From Muraenolepis orangiensis (taxonomy: Eukaryota; Chordata; Actinopteri; Gadiformes; Muraenolepididae), in assembly GCA_027704905.1 (NCBI GenBank), contig CM051018.1, positions 26,110,624-26,174,623 of the forward strand: a stretch of DNA of 64,000 bases. The letters run 5' to 3'. Shown here piece after piece: positions 23,338-33,500 of the stretch (the first letter of the stretch is position 1; the number at the start of each line of letters is the position of its first letter). The notes under the pieces were generated by a model. It had not been told where the DNA came from, did no database searches, and saw only the letters and a program-made list of their open reading frames with translations. Position numbers and translations under genes: made by a program.

Positions 23338-23658
23338 TGCGGTGCAGAGGAGCGTTGTCCATGATGTTCCATTAGTATTAATTCCTACTGCTGGAGTGAA
23401 TGGGGAGGAAGCCTTCCATTGTATTGGTTAGGGTTGATAAGCATCTTGAATCTTGAGTTGAACTGAGGTCCTAAAGTGCAGCCCATTCAATCCCTATGGG
23501 ACCTCTGATCAACCTCTGAGATTCACCTCATATCACGCTGCCCTCTCAGCCATCAATGACATTTCAGTCCCATTTTGTGTCCGCAGAAAATGTTAAATTA
23601 ATACATTGTTGAAATTGTTTCTTTATTAATTTATACATCAAATATAGGCATCAAAAGG
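23338..23658. other. intron 6 unique sequence, nothing recognised
   Basis: No exon, TIR or LTR signature was seen. Confidence 0.4.
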
Positions 23659-23870
23659 TTCAAGATTCAAGATTCAAGATTCAAGAAACTTTATTTATCC
23701 CGAGGGAAATGAATGTGCAACAGCTGACACAGGGGGAATAAATGCACACACAAATATACTAATACCTAAGCTAAAAACTAAATAACAACAACTAACTAAA
23801 CAAAACTAGTATAAACAAAATATAACTAAAATAACTCTAAATGAAATCTAAATGTATTGATAGATGAATT
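23659..23870 (-). mobile_element. Rex1-like LINE, short 3' fragment
   Basis: GTTCAAGATTCAAGATTCAAG tail and TTTATTTATCCCGAGGGAAAT, followed by the same AT-rich 3' UTR as 9341-10064. Strongly 5'-truncated, no ORF. Confidence 0.8.
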
Positions 23871-23968
23871 GCTCCCCCTGTAGTAATGGTACAGTCCACC
23901 TAAGGCTCCAGAGGGGCCCTTCTCATAACCCATGTAACAATAACAGCATGAAGAAACAGAACATGATA

Positions 23969-24318
23969 CACCCTAACCCTAACCCTCACTCTCACCCTAA
24001 CACTAACCCTCACCCTAACACTAACCCTAACCCTCACCTTAACCCTCACCCTCACCCTAACACTAACCCTCACCTTAACCCCAACCCTCACCTTAACCCT
24101 CACCCTAACACTAACCCTTACCCTAACACTAACCCTCACCCTAACCTTAACCCCAACCCTCACCCTAACCTTAACCCCAACCCTCACCCTCACCCTAACA
24201 CTAACCCTCACCCTAACACTAACCCTAACCTTAACCCCAACCCTCACCCTAACACTAACCCTCACCCTAACACTAACCCTCACCCTCACCCTAACACTAA
24301 CCCTCACCCTTACCCTAC
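23969..24318. repeat. interstitial telomere-like array
   Basis: CCCTAA units mixed with CACTAA, CCCTCA and CCTTAA, often as CCCTAACACTAACCCTCA. The array is a degenerate (CCCTAA)n, 350 bp, inside cnnm1 intron 6. Unique sequence and genes on both sides show it is interstitial. Confidence 0.9.
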
Positions 24319-24389
24319 CTTTGGGATTAACAGAAAGAGAGATGGAGTGAGGATCTCTGTTGGGGATTAGAACTAATCAATGTCTGTAG

Positions 24390-24594
<205 letters not shown>

Positions 24595-24839
24595 CTTAAC
24601 CTCCTGGGCAATGTTTTAATGGTTTTATGAAGTGTGGTAATAGTTGGATTATGACTCAATCCTAATAAAGAGGAAGGAAGCTTGTGTTGATGGCTCCTCT
24701 GACCCTGTGGTTCTCTATGTCTGTTGTAGTTGTAGCTACTTTAACTCTATTCTCTGATTGCTCTGAGCCTCACTTGGAAGTCGAGTGTCCATTGACGCAC
24801 CATGTGTGTGTTTGCATGGTGCTTGGTGTGTGTGTTTAC

Positions 24840-24994
24840 CCTGATAATCTGCAGGTCTGTGAGCTGTCTGACAGAGTAGTCAGGCAGGTACACGCCTCCG
24901 CCTCCTCCTCCTCCCCCTATACTGAGGTGACCCATGCTTCCTCCAGTCAGCAGGGAGTCTGATTGGCTGCTGCTGCGGGAGCTACACCTGTGCA
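24840..24994 (-). CDS. cnnm1: cnnm1 exon 6: variable linker and PDYSV block
   Basis: 155 bp, acceptor TCTCTTCAG/TG, donor ATCAGG/GTAAAC. It reads a serine-rich stretch (CSSRSSSQSDSLLTGGS), a run of eight glycines encoded by a GGA/GGC microsatellite, then VYLPDYSVRQLTDLQIIR. The last part matches the CNNM1 YMPDYSVHILSDVQFVK block at the end of the cNMP-like domain. The glycine run is a likely length-variable site. Confidence 0.92.
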
Positions 24995-25100
24995 CTGAAG
25001 AGAGGTGCGCTTGGTTAGTCCTCCGTTACCGTTAGGCCTGTTTCCAGGGGCGTGTCTAGACTGAGTCCTGGGTGGTACCTCCTGATGACCTCATACTTAC

Positions 25101-25200
25101 TGCTAGGCAGCGGGGGGAGGAGGGAGGGCGTGCCGTAGTAGGAGAAGGCTCCGTTCTCAAACCTCAGGGCCTCCTTACCGATCTCCACCTCTACCCGACC
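25101..25200 (-). CDS. cnnm1: cnnm1 exon 5: cNMP-binding-like domain, part 3
   Basis: 100 bp, acceptor CTCCCAG/GG, near-consensus donor AGCA/GTAAGTATG. It reads GRVEVEIGKEALRFENGAFS, then YYGTPSLLPPLPSS. The phrase VGKE-LRFENGAF-YYG distinguishes CNNM1 from CNNM2/4 (which read GKENMKFETGAFSYYG), so this exon is strong paralogue evidence. Phase 1 at its end fits exon 6. Confidence 0.95.
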
Positions 25201-25306
25201 CTGGGAGGTGGAGGGGACATGCTTTAGATACACACAGTGTGGGACAGCAAGTACGGAGCTAAACTGAGCTTAGCTCAGCGAGTACTGAGCTAGGCTAGCA
25301 TGCTAC

Positions 25307-25476
25307 CTGCAGAATGAGGACAAAGTAGTCCACAGGCTTGTTCCTCTGGAAGAGGAAGTGCTGGGGAGACCTCTTGTTCTTGGGGTTGAACTTGAGCTCC
25401 TGGACCACGCTGGGCTGCTTGATCAGCCTCAGCAGGACCCTGTCCGACAGGTAGCAGGGCCTGAAGGGCTCCACCT
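25307..25476 (-). CDS. cnnm1: cnnm1 exon 4: cNMP-binding-like domain, part 2
   Basis: 170 bp, acceptor CCCTCCAG/AG, donor CTGCAG/GTAGCA. It reads EVEPFRPCYLSDRVLLRLIK, then VVQELKFNPKNKRSPQHFLF and QRNKPVDYFVLILQ. The block aligns along its length with CNNM1 (VEPF, YLS, LLRL, QELKF, QRN-PVDYFVL-LQ). It ends on a codon boundary. Confidence 0.95.
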
Positions 25477-25692
25477 CTGGAGGGGCAACAGACGGACACA
25501 GAGCACACCGGGTACAGCTTCCTGGTCCATAAAGCCATCATGGCCTTTGCGAGGACCCCCTGCAGTCTCTGTAGCGGCCATCAGGGGGCAACAGAGAGCA
25601 ACGGCAGTGGGGAAGCTGATAGTTCACACCTAGTGATGGTGTGGGGGATAAAACCACCTGAGAACAACAGCTCTGGTGCTTTGGATTCTGCT

Positions 25693-25780
25693 ACACACAC
25701 ACACAGCCACACACACACACACACACACAGGCACGCACACACACACACACAGGCACGCACACGCACACGCACACACACTC
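25693..25780. repeat. CA-rich microsatellite, cnnm1 intron 3
   Basis: CA units with AGGCACG interruptions. Confidence 0.95.
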
Positions 25781-25901
25781 CTGCTCATCCCCAACACGCA
25801 TCCATCCAGCCCTAGGCATATATATAGATGTGTTTGGTAAGTTAGTAGGGTAATGCCAGCCTCTAAGGGGCGTGTAGGTGGAGGGCAGGATGACCTCTGA
25901 C

Positions 25902-26042
25902 CTGTGGCCAGGAAGCGGTGTGTGGCCAGCAGGAGCTGAGGGGAGATCTGAACCCTCAGCTCGTCCTCCGCCCGCTGGAAGATGGAGAAGTCCTGCAGCT
26001 TCCTCTCATGGCTGGAGACACGGCGCTGGGTGAGGTCACCAG
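25902..26042 (-). CDS. cnnm1: cnnm1 exon 3: CBS to cNMP-binding-like domain linker
   Basis: 141 bp, acceptor CTTCCTCCAG/CT, donor ACAG/GTCAGA. It reads TGDLTQRRVSSHERKLQDFS, then FQRAEDELRVQISPQLLLATHRFLAT. From the split threonine codon to DFS it has the same length as the human CNNM1 segment, with no gap. It begins the cytoplasmic cyclic-nucleotide-binding homology domain, which in CNNMs does not bind cyclic nucleotides but supports dimerisation. It ends in phase 1. Confidence 0.95.
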
Positions 26043-26391
26043 CTGGAGGAAGAGTCAGCAGTGTTACTACACTATATATACTACTATACTCATATATACT
26101 ATATACATCAGTTATCAGCTGGAGGAATACAGTATATACTACTTTACTAAATACCAGTGGCGAACCGTGTCTATCACAACTGGACCTGCTGTAGACCACC
26201 ACCCTGATTCGAACATTCAGTTGTTCTAGTCAGACGGACGTCACGGAGGAGTCACTTTATGCCTTATCTCATTTAGGAAGATCAGATTGTCGCAGCCAAT
26301 TTCCAATTTGTCCATAGTTGTAAAGCAGAGTCCATGTAGTGAAGTAACAGCCCAACACAGACAGGCTATCGGTTAAAGGGACGGGCTAAAG

Positions 26392-26759
26392 CGCTTAACG
26401 TGAAAAGGCTTAACGTAACTTAAAGTTCCAAAACAGCGATCAATAATCACCAAATGTCTCTGGCATACGTCTTGTCATTAGCACTTTCACCTTTCAAAAT
26501 ATCAAAACCAAAATCCTACTATTACGGAAGTTATGTTACATAACTAAGTGTTTTCCTCTCATAAAGCTGCGTTAAGACTTTTCCTTACTGGCTCAATAGA
26601 GAGGAAAGCACTTAATGTCACATAACATCCATAATGGGAGGATTTAAGTTGAGATATTTTGACAGGTGAAAGTGCTGACAAGACATATGCCAGAGACATT
26701 TGGTGATTATTGATCGGTTTTGTAACTCTTAGTCAAGTTAAGTCTTTTCACGTTAAGCG
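26392..26759. repeat. long imperfect inverted repeat (arms about 165 bp)
   Basis: Arm 26392-26560 (CGCTTAACGTGAAAAG to TTTTCCTCTC) pairs with 26599-26759 (GAGAGGAAAG to CTTTTCACGTTAAGCG) around a 38-bp spacer. Shared blocks include ACCAAATGTCTCTGGCATA with TATGCCAGAGACATTTGGT. Arms differ by scattered mismatches and small indels. Confidence 0.9.
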
Positions 26760-26999
26760 ATGCAAAGAAAGATCAAGTCATAAATCTAAATTTAAATGCA
26801 CAACAATGCTTAACAAACCCAAGACAGCCATTAACTAATCAGTCAACAAGTGTGTGGGAACAAAATGCAACAACCAGCTCAACGAGACGCAACACTGAGA
26901 CAAAACCAGCAAAGACAAATGAGTCTCACTCACCAATGATGTTCACTTAAAGACTAAATCCATTCTCCTGTCCTTCTGGATGGATCGATAACCCGGTCA

Positions 27000-27180
27000 T
27001 AAATCTGATCACTGCTTTTCAGATCCAAAAGAAGTTGCCTTTCAATGGGAAGCTAATGCAGTGAGTCGTCCTGTTCTGTTCCTCCATGTGTTTGTATCCG
27101 TTTGAGGGCGGAAAATGTCCTTTCCACAGATGCAGTGGTGATGGGGATCGTTAAAACTTTTTTATGTCCATCTTTACACT
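27000..27180 (-). pseudogene. hAT transposase C-terminal (hATC) remnant
   Basis: The motif VERTFSALKRI is the hATC signature seen in ZMYM1/hAT-type transposases. At least two frameshifts and a stop interrupt the next 40 codons. Non-functional. Confidence 0.65.
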
Positions 27181-27300
27181 AAATGGTCGTCTTTAAAAGG
27201 GTACTAACAACAATTCCGCAACAACATCATCTTCACCTGTTGCCATTTCGACGTAAAAAACCTACGTAGGAAAAACCAACGTAGCCCTATGCTCTACGCT

Positions 27301-28036
27301 AGGTCTCCAGCCAGTGAACCTTCTAGCGCACTATGGACCTGTGGGTAAATCTGAAAGAATACGCCCATTGGCTACAAATCACTATATGATTGGTTGATCA
27401 AATTGTCAATCCAAACGTACGCTCTCATTCAGTCTAAGGGCCAAAGTCATCGGGAATACTTTGGTTGAAGGATATTCTTCCCAGCAACCTAGAAAAATAT
27501 CTGATTGGTTGCATTGTTTTTCCAACACAAAACCACTCAAATGCGTCGTGCATGGACGAGAAAAACAAATCAACGTAACTGTAATATAACAGATAACAAC
27601 ACAGATATGATTCTCATTTATTCATTTTAGAAAAAAAATATTATATATATTATATTTGATTTGTGTAATGTTTTTAAGTTCCCAAAGCAAAGTCAAGTTG
27701 ATCAAGAGAACCGAGAATTCAAAGAAGAATGGACAGAGAAACGCCACTATGAGTCACAGCTGTTTTAAACAGCAGTCTCTCCAGAACGCATGAGCACATG
27801 AAGCCTCATTCAGAGTGGCCTGGGTTTTGGGAAAGCACAAAATGCCCTTTTCTGATTCAGAAGGAGTGAAGGAGTGAATGACTGAAGTCACTGAGGCTTT
27901 GTTGGAGGGTTAGGAGAAACAGGAGATGTCTGAGAGAATTAAGCAGATCCCCTTATCCACTTCAACCAGGAGAACCTGGTTGGAGACATTGGCCCCCGTA
28001 CCATTTCTCCACTAGTTCAGGCCCCCACACTGTACT
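27301..28036. other. intron 2 sequence, nothing certain
   Basis: May belong to the hAT relic on its left. No frame or terminus could be confirmed. Confidence 0.35.
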
Positions 28037-28790
28037 GTTGAATGTGTGTGTACATGTTATGTATATTGAATGTGTGTGTACATGTTATGTATATTGAATG
28101 TGTGTGTACATGTTATGTCTATTGAATGTGTGTGTACATGTTATGTATATTGAATGTGTGTGTACATGTTATGTCTATTGAATGTGTGTGTACATGTTAT
28201 GTCTATTGAATGTGTGTGTACATGTTATGTCTATTGAATGTGTGTGTACATGTTATGTATATTGAATGTGTGTGTATGTCATGTCTATTGAATGTGTGTG
28301 TACATGTTGTCTATTGAATGTGTGTGTACATGTTATGTCTATTGAATGTGTGTGTACATGTTATGTATATTGAATGTGTGTGTACATGTTATGTATATTG
28401 AATGTGTGTGTACATGTTATGTATATTGAATGTGTGTGTACATGTTATGTATATTGAATGTGTGTGTACATGTTATGTATATTGAATGTGTGTGTACATG
28501 TTATGTATATTGAATGTGTGTGTACATGTTATGTATATTGAATGTGTGTGTACATGTTATGTATATTGAATGTGTGTGTACATGTTATGTATATTGAATG
28601 TGTGTGTACATGTTATGTATATTGAATGTGTGTGTACATGTTGTGTACATGTTATGTATATTGAATGTGTGTGTACATGTTATGTATATTGAATGTGTGT
28701 GTACATGTTATGTATATTGAATGTGTGTGTATATGTCATGTCTATTGAATGTGTGTGTATGTTATATATGTTATATATGTGTATATGTTA
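28037..28790. repeat. 28-bp TTGAATGTGTGTGTACATGTTATGTATA array, cnnm1 intron 2
   Basis: About 26 units, mostly GTATAT with some GTCTAT variants. Each unit has the palindrome TGTACA. Confidence 0.96.
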
Positions 28791-29028
28791 TGGATGTTGA
28801 TTTATGTCCTGCACTTTATTGGCATTGATCTGGACCATTGACCTTGTATACAATTCACAAGTGGACCTTTAATAAGAAGGTTTGAGTACGCCTGCTATAT
28901 ACCTTACTTATCCGTTGGAGTAATTCAGTATACTATACTCATATATACTATATACTTCAGTTATCAGCTGGAGTAATACAGTATATACTACCATACTCAT
29001 ATATACTATATATACATACTCATATACA
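28791..29028. other. AT-rich intron 2 sequence
   Basis: CTCATATATACTATATA and TTATCAGCTGGAG motifs recur here, at 26041-26150 and at 30165-30320, showing that these are one stretch later split by hAT insertions. Confidence 0.55.
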
Positions 29029-29036
29029 GTAGCGTG

Positions 29037-30156
29037 GCATGGGGAAAATTTTAGGGGAAGCCAGTTTTTTTGGGTCAATAACGTAACCAGATGAGTGATT
29101 GCAGCCCGCTATCATTTTACACAGTTGTATCGTACAGATGCAGGACTTGCACACGCCTGTTATCTAACCGACAGGTCCGCACGCGCTCTCCAGCCAAAAC
29201 TCTCTCGTCTTATTAATTTAAGCATCCCCCCCCCCCCCAAATGCATAACCAGCCGCTCAATGCGCAGTGCAGATTCGGTAATGAATAAAAAAGCTTCAAT
29301 TTCACAGCACAATCTATGTGATTTTTTGATTTACCGTGCCTCTCAATTGCCCGTGACAGGTTGGCAAGGTCGATGAATCCTGAAGTTGCCCAAGGATTGT
29401 TCAGGGAGCACGAATCCTTGTCAAAAAGAAGACATGGCCAGCAAAATAGACGCTGAAGTTCAGCGCTTCCAGTTAGCCACTCCGTGCGGACATAATTGTC
29501 CTCATTGAACGTCCGATTCGCTCCCTTTTTCCTCTGTGCACACAGCTCGAGTGTGGGCATGGGCCTGTCATCTGATTTAATTTTTAGTTGCTGCTGTAGC
29601 GGAAGTTTAGTAAAGTTGTATTTTATTAAGTACGCCAAATCTCCACCCTCCATAATGCTTAATACTATCAAACGGCGAGGATGACAGTTACAGTACTACG
29701 TACTGATGTTGATGTGATTTGATTGGATTGTGAGTCAAGGGATTCCCTTCAAAGCGATCCAATGGGATCAAGGGATCCCATTCCCTTGAAGGGAGGCCAG
29801 AGACGGCTGGCATCCCTTGGCATGGCCCTGACCAATCACAGGTTGGCAGGGGGACATGACGTGGGCCTCATCTGATTGGTCAATCCGGGACAATCCCTCC
29901 ATTTTTTTTTTCACCAAGGGAAGCTCATTCGGCTGGCCTCCTCAGTTTCACCATAACATCTAGGGGGCGCTGTTGTTTCACTCTTTGTAAAATACTCAAT
30001 GAGAATGGGGGAGAGACGGTCCGGCAGCAACACACAGCAAAGGAGAATTACCGATTTTTTTTATTTTAATTTAAAAAATGTATTAAAATTATAACTACAA
30101 TCCGAAAAAACAGGGGAAGCCTGGCTTCCCTTGGCCTCCGGGAGAAAACGCCACTG
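29037..30156 (-). mobile_element. hAT element, internally deleted, with perfect 8-bp target duplication
   Basis: A 1120-bp element flanked by CTCATATA (29029-29036 and 30157-30164). Termini CAGTAGCG... and ...CGCCACTG match the hAT pattern CAGTGGCG with one change on the left. It carries only an N-terminal transposase fragment on minus (29671-29213). Also present is an internal palindrome around 29759-29781 (AATGGGATC...GATCCCATT). Confidence 0.9.
29213..29671 (-). pseudogene. hAT transposase N-terminal fragment, TTF-type zinc finger
   Basis: An open frame of about 150 residues (first ATG usage uncertain). It reads RPMPTLELCAQRKKGANRTF, WLTGSAELQRLFCWPCLLFD and GFIDLANLSRAIERHGKSKN. R-x-F...WL...FCWPCLLF...W...AI-RH-KS--H is the TTF-type zinc finger of hAT/ZMYM1-like transposases. 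The frame then runs into the TIR-proximal region; catalytic core and hATC are missing. Presumably non-functional. Confidence 0.8.
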
Positions 30157-30164
30157 CTCATATA

Positions 30165-30505
30165 TACTATATATTATACTATATATATTCATTTATCAGC
30201 TGGAGAGACAGTGTTATATGCAACACATTATATGCAATTATACTCATAATACACCAACACTACCAACATGAATACAGTATATACTCTAACTATATATATA
30301 TATATACTATATATACTCCTACTAAACTCTCTGGTTATCCGATGGTGGGTGGTGGGTCTGCTGGGCCCCTCCCCCTCCCAGAGGAATGAGGTGTCAACAC
30401 AATGAGACCTCATCCATCAGCCCTGACATCCTGCTGAGGAGGAAAGCGGGTGGGCAGATGATGAGGTAATGCCTTGCTTTAAGGCAGTAGTGGATGAAAG
30501 ACCGG
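30165..30505. other. AT-rich intron 2 sequence, nothing recognised
   Basis: Simple TATATA runs and unique sequence up to the Rex3-like insertion. Confidence 0.45.
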
Positions 30506-30519
30506 GGATTTTCCACAGC

Positions 30520-33500
30520 CATCCATCCATCCATCCATCTTCTCCCGCTTATCCGAAATCGGGTCGCGGAGGTAGCAGCTCCAGCAGGGGACTCCAAACT
30601 TCCCTCTCCCTGGCAACATCGACTAGCTCTGACTGGGGGATCCCGAGGCGTTCCCAGGCCAGTGTGGAGATGTAATCACCCCACCTGTACCTCGGTCTGC
30701 CCCGTGGTCTCCTCCCAGTTGGATGTGCCTGGAAAACCTCCCTCGGGAGGCGACCAGGAAGCATCCTTACTAGATGCCCGAACCACCTCAACTGGCTCCT
30801 TTCTACGCGAAGGAGCAGCGGCTCTACTCCGAGTCTCTCACGAGTGACTGAGCTTCTCACCCTATCCCTCAGGGAGATACCAGCCACCCTCCTGAGGAAA
30901 CTCATTTCGGCCGCTTGTATTCGCGATCTCGTCCTTTCGGTCATTACCCATTGCTCATGGCCATAGGTGAGGGTAGGAACGAAGACTGATCGGTAGATCG
31001 AGAGCTTTGCCTTCTGGCTCAGCTCTCTTTTGGTTACAACGGTGCGCCAAAGTGCACCCAATACCGCTCCCGCTGCACCTATTCTCCTGTCAATCTCACG
31101 CTCCATCCTCCCCTCACTCGAGAACAAGACCCCGAGATACTTGAACTCCTTCACTTGGGATAAGGACTCCCTCCCTACTTGGAGTAGACAATCCACCGGT
31201 TTCCTGCTAAGAACCATGGCCTCAGATTTGGAGGTGCTGATCCTCATCCCAGCCGCTTCACATTCTGCTGCAAACCGATCCAGTGAGTGCTGAAGGTCAC
31301 ATACTGATGACGCAAACAGGACCACATCATCTGCAAACAGCAGTGATTCAATCCTGAGCCCACCATACTGAAACCCCTCCCCTCCATGACTACGCCTTGA
31401 AATCCTGTCCATGAAAATCACAAACAGGATGGGTGACAAAGCGCAGCCCTGGCGGAGGCCAACACCCACTGAGAACAGGCCTGACTTTGTACCGAGAATC
31501 CGGACACAGCTCTTGCTTTGGGAGTAGAGAGATTGGATGGCCCTCAACAATGACCCCCGCACCCCATACTCCCGCAGCACCCCCCACAGTATTTCCCGAG
31601 GGACCCGATCATATGCCTTCTCCAAATCTACAAAACACATGTAGACCGGATGGGCATACTCCCAAGCCCCCTCCAGGATCCTTGCAAGAGTGAAAAGCTG
31701 GTCCGTTGTTCCACGACCAGGGCGGAATCCGCATTGTTCCTCTTCAATCTGAGGTTCGACTATCGGCCGAACCCTCCTTTCCAGCACCTTGGAGTAGACT
31801 TTCCCAGGGAGGCTGAGTAATGTGATACCCCTGTAATTGGCACACACCCTCTGGTCACCCTTTTTGAACAGGGGTACCACCACCCCCGTTTGCCACTCCT
31901 CAGGCACTGTCCCAGACTTCCACGCAATGTTGAAAAGATGTGTCATCCATGACAGCCCCTCAACACCCAGAGCCTTTAGCATTTCTGGAAGGATCTCATC
32001 AATCCCTGGGGCTTTGCCACTGCGGAGTTGTTTGACTACCGCAGTGACTTCCTCCAGGGAGATTGATGTTTGCCGTCCTTCATCCTCCAGCTCTGTCTCT
32101 ACCATTGAGGGTGTAGTTGGGTTAAGAAGTTCCACAAAGTGTTCTTTCCACCGCCCGATCACCTCCTCAGTTGAGGTCAGCAATGTCCCACCCTTACTGT
32201 ACACAGCTTGGATGGACCCACGCTTCCCCCTCCTGAGGCGCCGGATTGTTTGCCAGAAACGCTTTGGTGCCGACTGAAAGTCCTTCTCCATGGCTTCTCC
32301 GAATTCCTCCCACACCCGCTGCTTTGCCTCCGCTACAGCCGAGGCTGCCGTCCTCTTGGCCTGTCGATACCTCGCAACCGAGTCCGGAGTCTCACAGGCT
32401 AACATAGCCCGGAAGGCCTCCTTCTTCAGCCGGACGGCTTCCCTGACCACCTGTGTCCACCACGAAGTCCGAGGGTTGCCGCCCCTTGAGGCACCAATGA
32501 CCTTGAGGCCACAGCTCTCAACCGCAGCTTCGGCAATAGAAGCTTTGAACAAAGACCACTCTGGCTCAATGCCCCCAGCCTCCACAGAGATGCCCGAAAA
32601 ATTCCGCCGGAGGTGTGAGTTGAAGGTCTCCCGGACAGGGGCATCCACCAGACGTTCCCAGTTCACCCGCACTACACGTTTGGGCTTACCAGGTCTGTCC
32701 AGAGGCTTCCCCCGCCATCTTACCCAACTCACCACCAGATGGTGATCGGTTGACAGCTCTGCCCCTCTCTTCACCCGAGTGTCCAAAACATGCGGCCTCA
32801 GGCCAGATGATACGATAACAAAATCGATCATTGACCTTCGGCCTAAGGTGCTCTGGTACCATGTACACTTATGAGCATCCTTATGTTTGAACATGGTGTT
32901 TGTTATGGCCAATCCATGACTAGCACAGAAATCCAATAACAAAACCCCACTCCGGTTCAGATCAGGTAGGCCGTTCATCCCCAACACACCCCTCCAAGTT
33001 TCCCCATCGTTACCCACGTGTGCGTTGAAGTCTCCCAGGAGGACTATAGAGTCCCCTTCAGGAGCCCCATGCAGGACTCCATCCAGGGTGTGCAAGAAGG
33101 CGGGATATTCCGAACTGTTGTTTGGTGCATAGGCACAAACAACAGTCAGAGTTTTCCCTCCCATGACCCTAAGGCGTAGGGAGGCGACCCTCTCGTCCAC
33201 CGGGGTAAACTCCAACAAAGCGGCACTCAGCCGGGGACTTGTGAGTATCCCCACACCCGCCCGGTGCCTCACACCCTGAGCAACTCCAGAGAAGGAAAGA
33301 GTCCAACCCCTATCCAGGAGTTTAGTTCCAGAGCCAGTGCTGTGCGTAGAGGTAAGCCCCACCAGATCTAATTGGTAGCGCTCCACCTCCCGCACCAGCT
33401 CAGGCTCCTTCCCCCCCAGAGAAGTGACATTCCACGTCCCCAAAGCCAGTCTCTGTTGGCTGGGTTTGGTCCGTCGATGCCCCCTGCCTTCACTGCCGCC

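Larger units (their letters stand above)
26155..27300 (-). mobile_element. hAT relic with remains of transposase ends
   Basis: The left edge is CAGTGGCGAACCGTG, a hAT-like terminus. On minus, about 27170-27000 gives LTIPITTASVERTFSALKRI followed in shifted frames by GRLTALAS and LPIERQLLLDL, the hATC dimerisation block. About 27250-27200 reads MATGEDDVVAELLL then a stop, like a transposase N-terminus. The middle is missing. The right edge is not clear (a CGCCACTA near 27745 is possible), and no target duplication was found. Confidence 0.6.

Noticed and set aside
23969..24318. True chromosome end
   Set aside because: Units are degenerate and unique sequence with cnnm1 exons lies on both sides.
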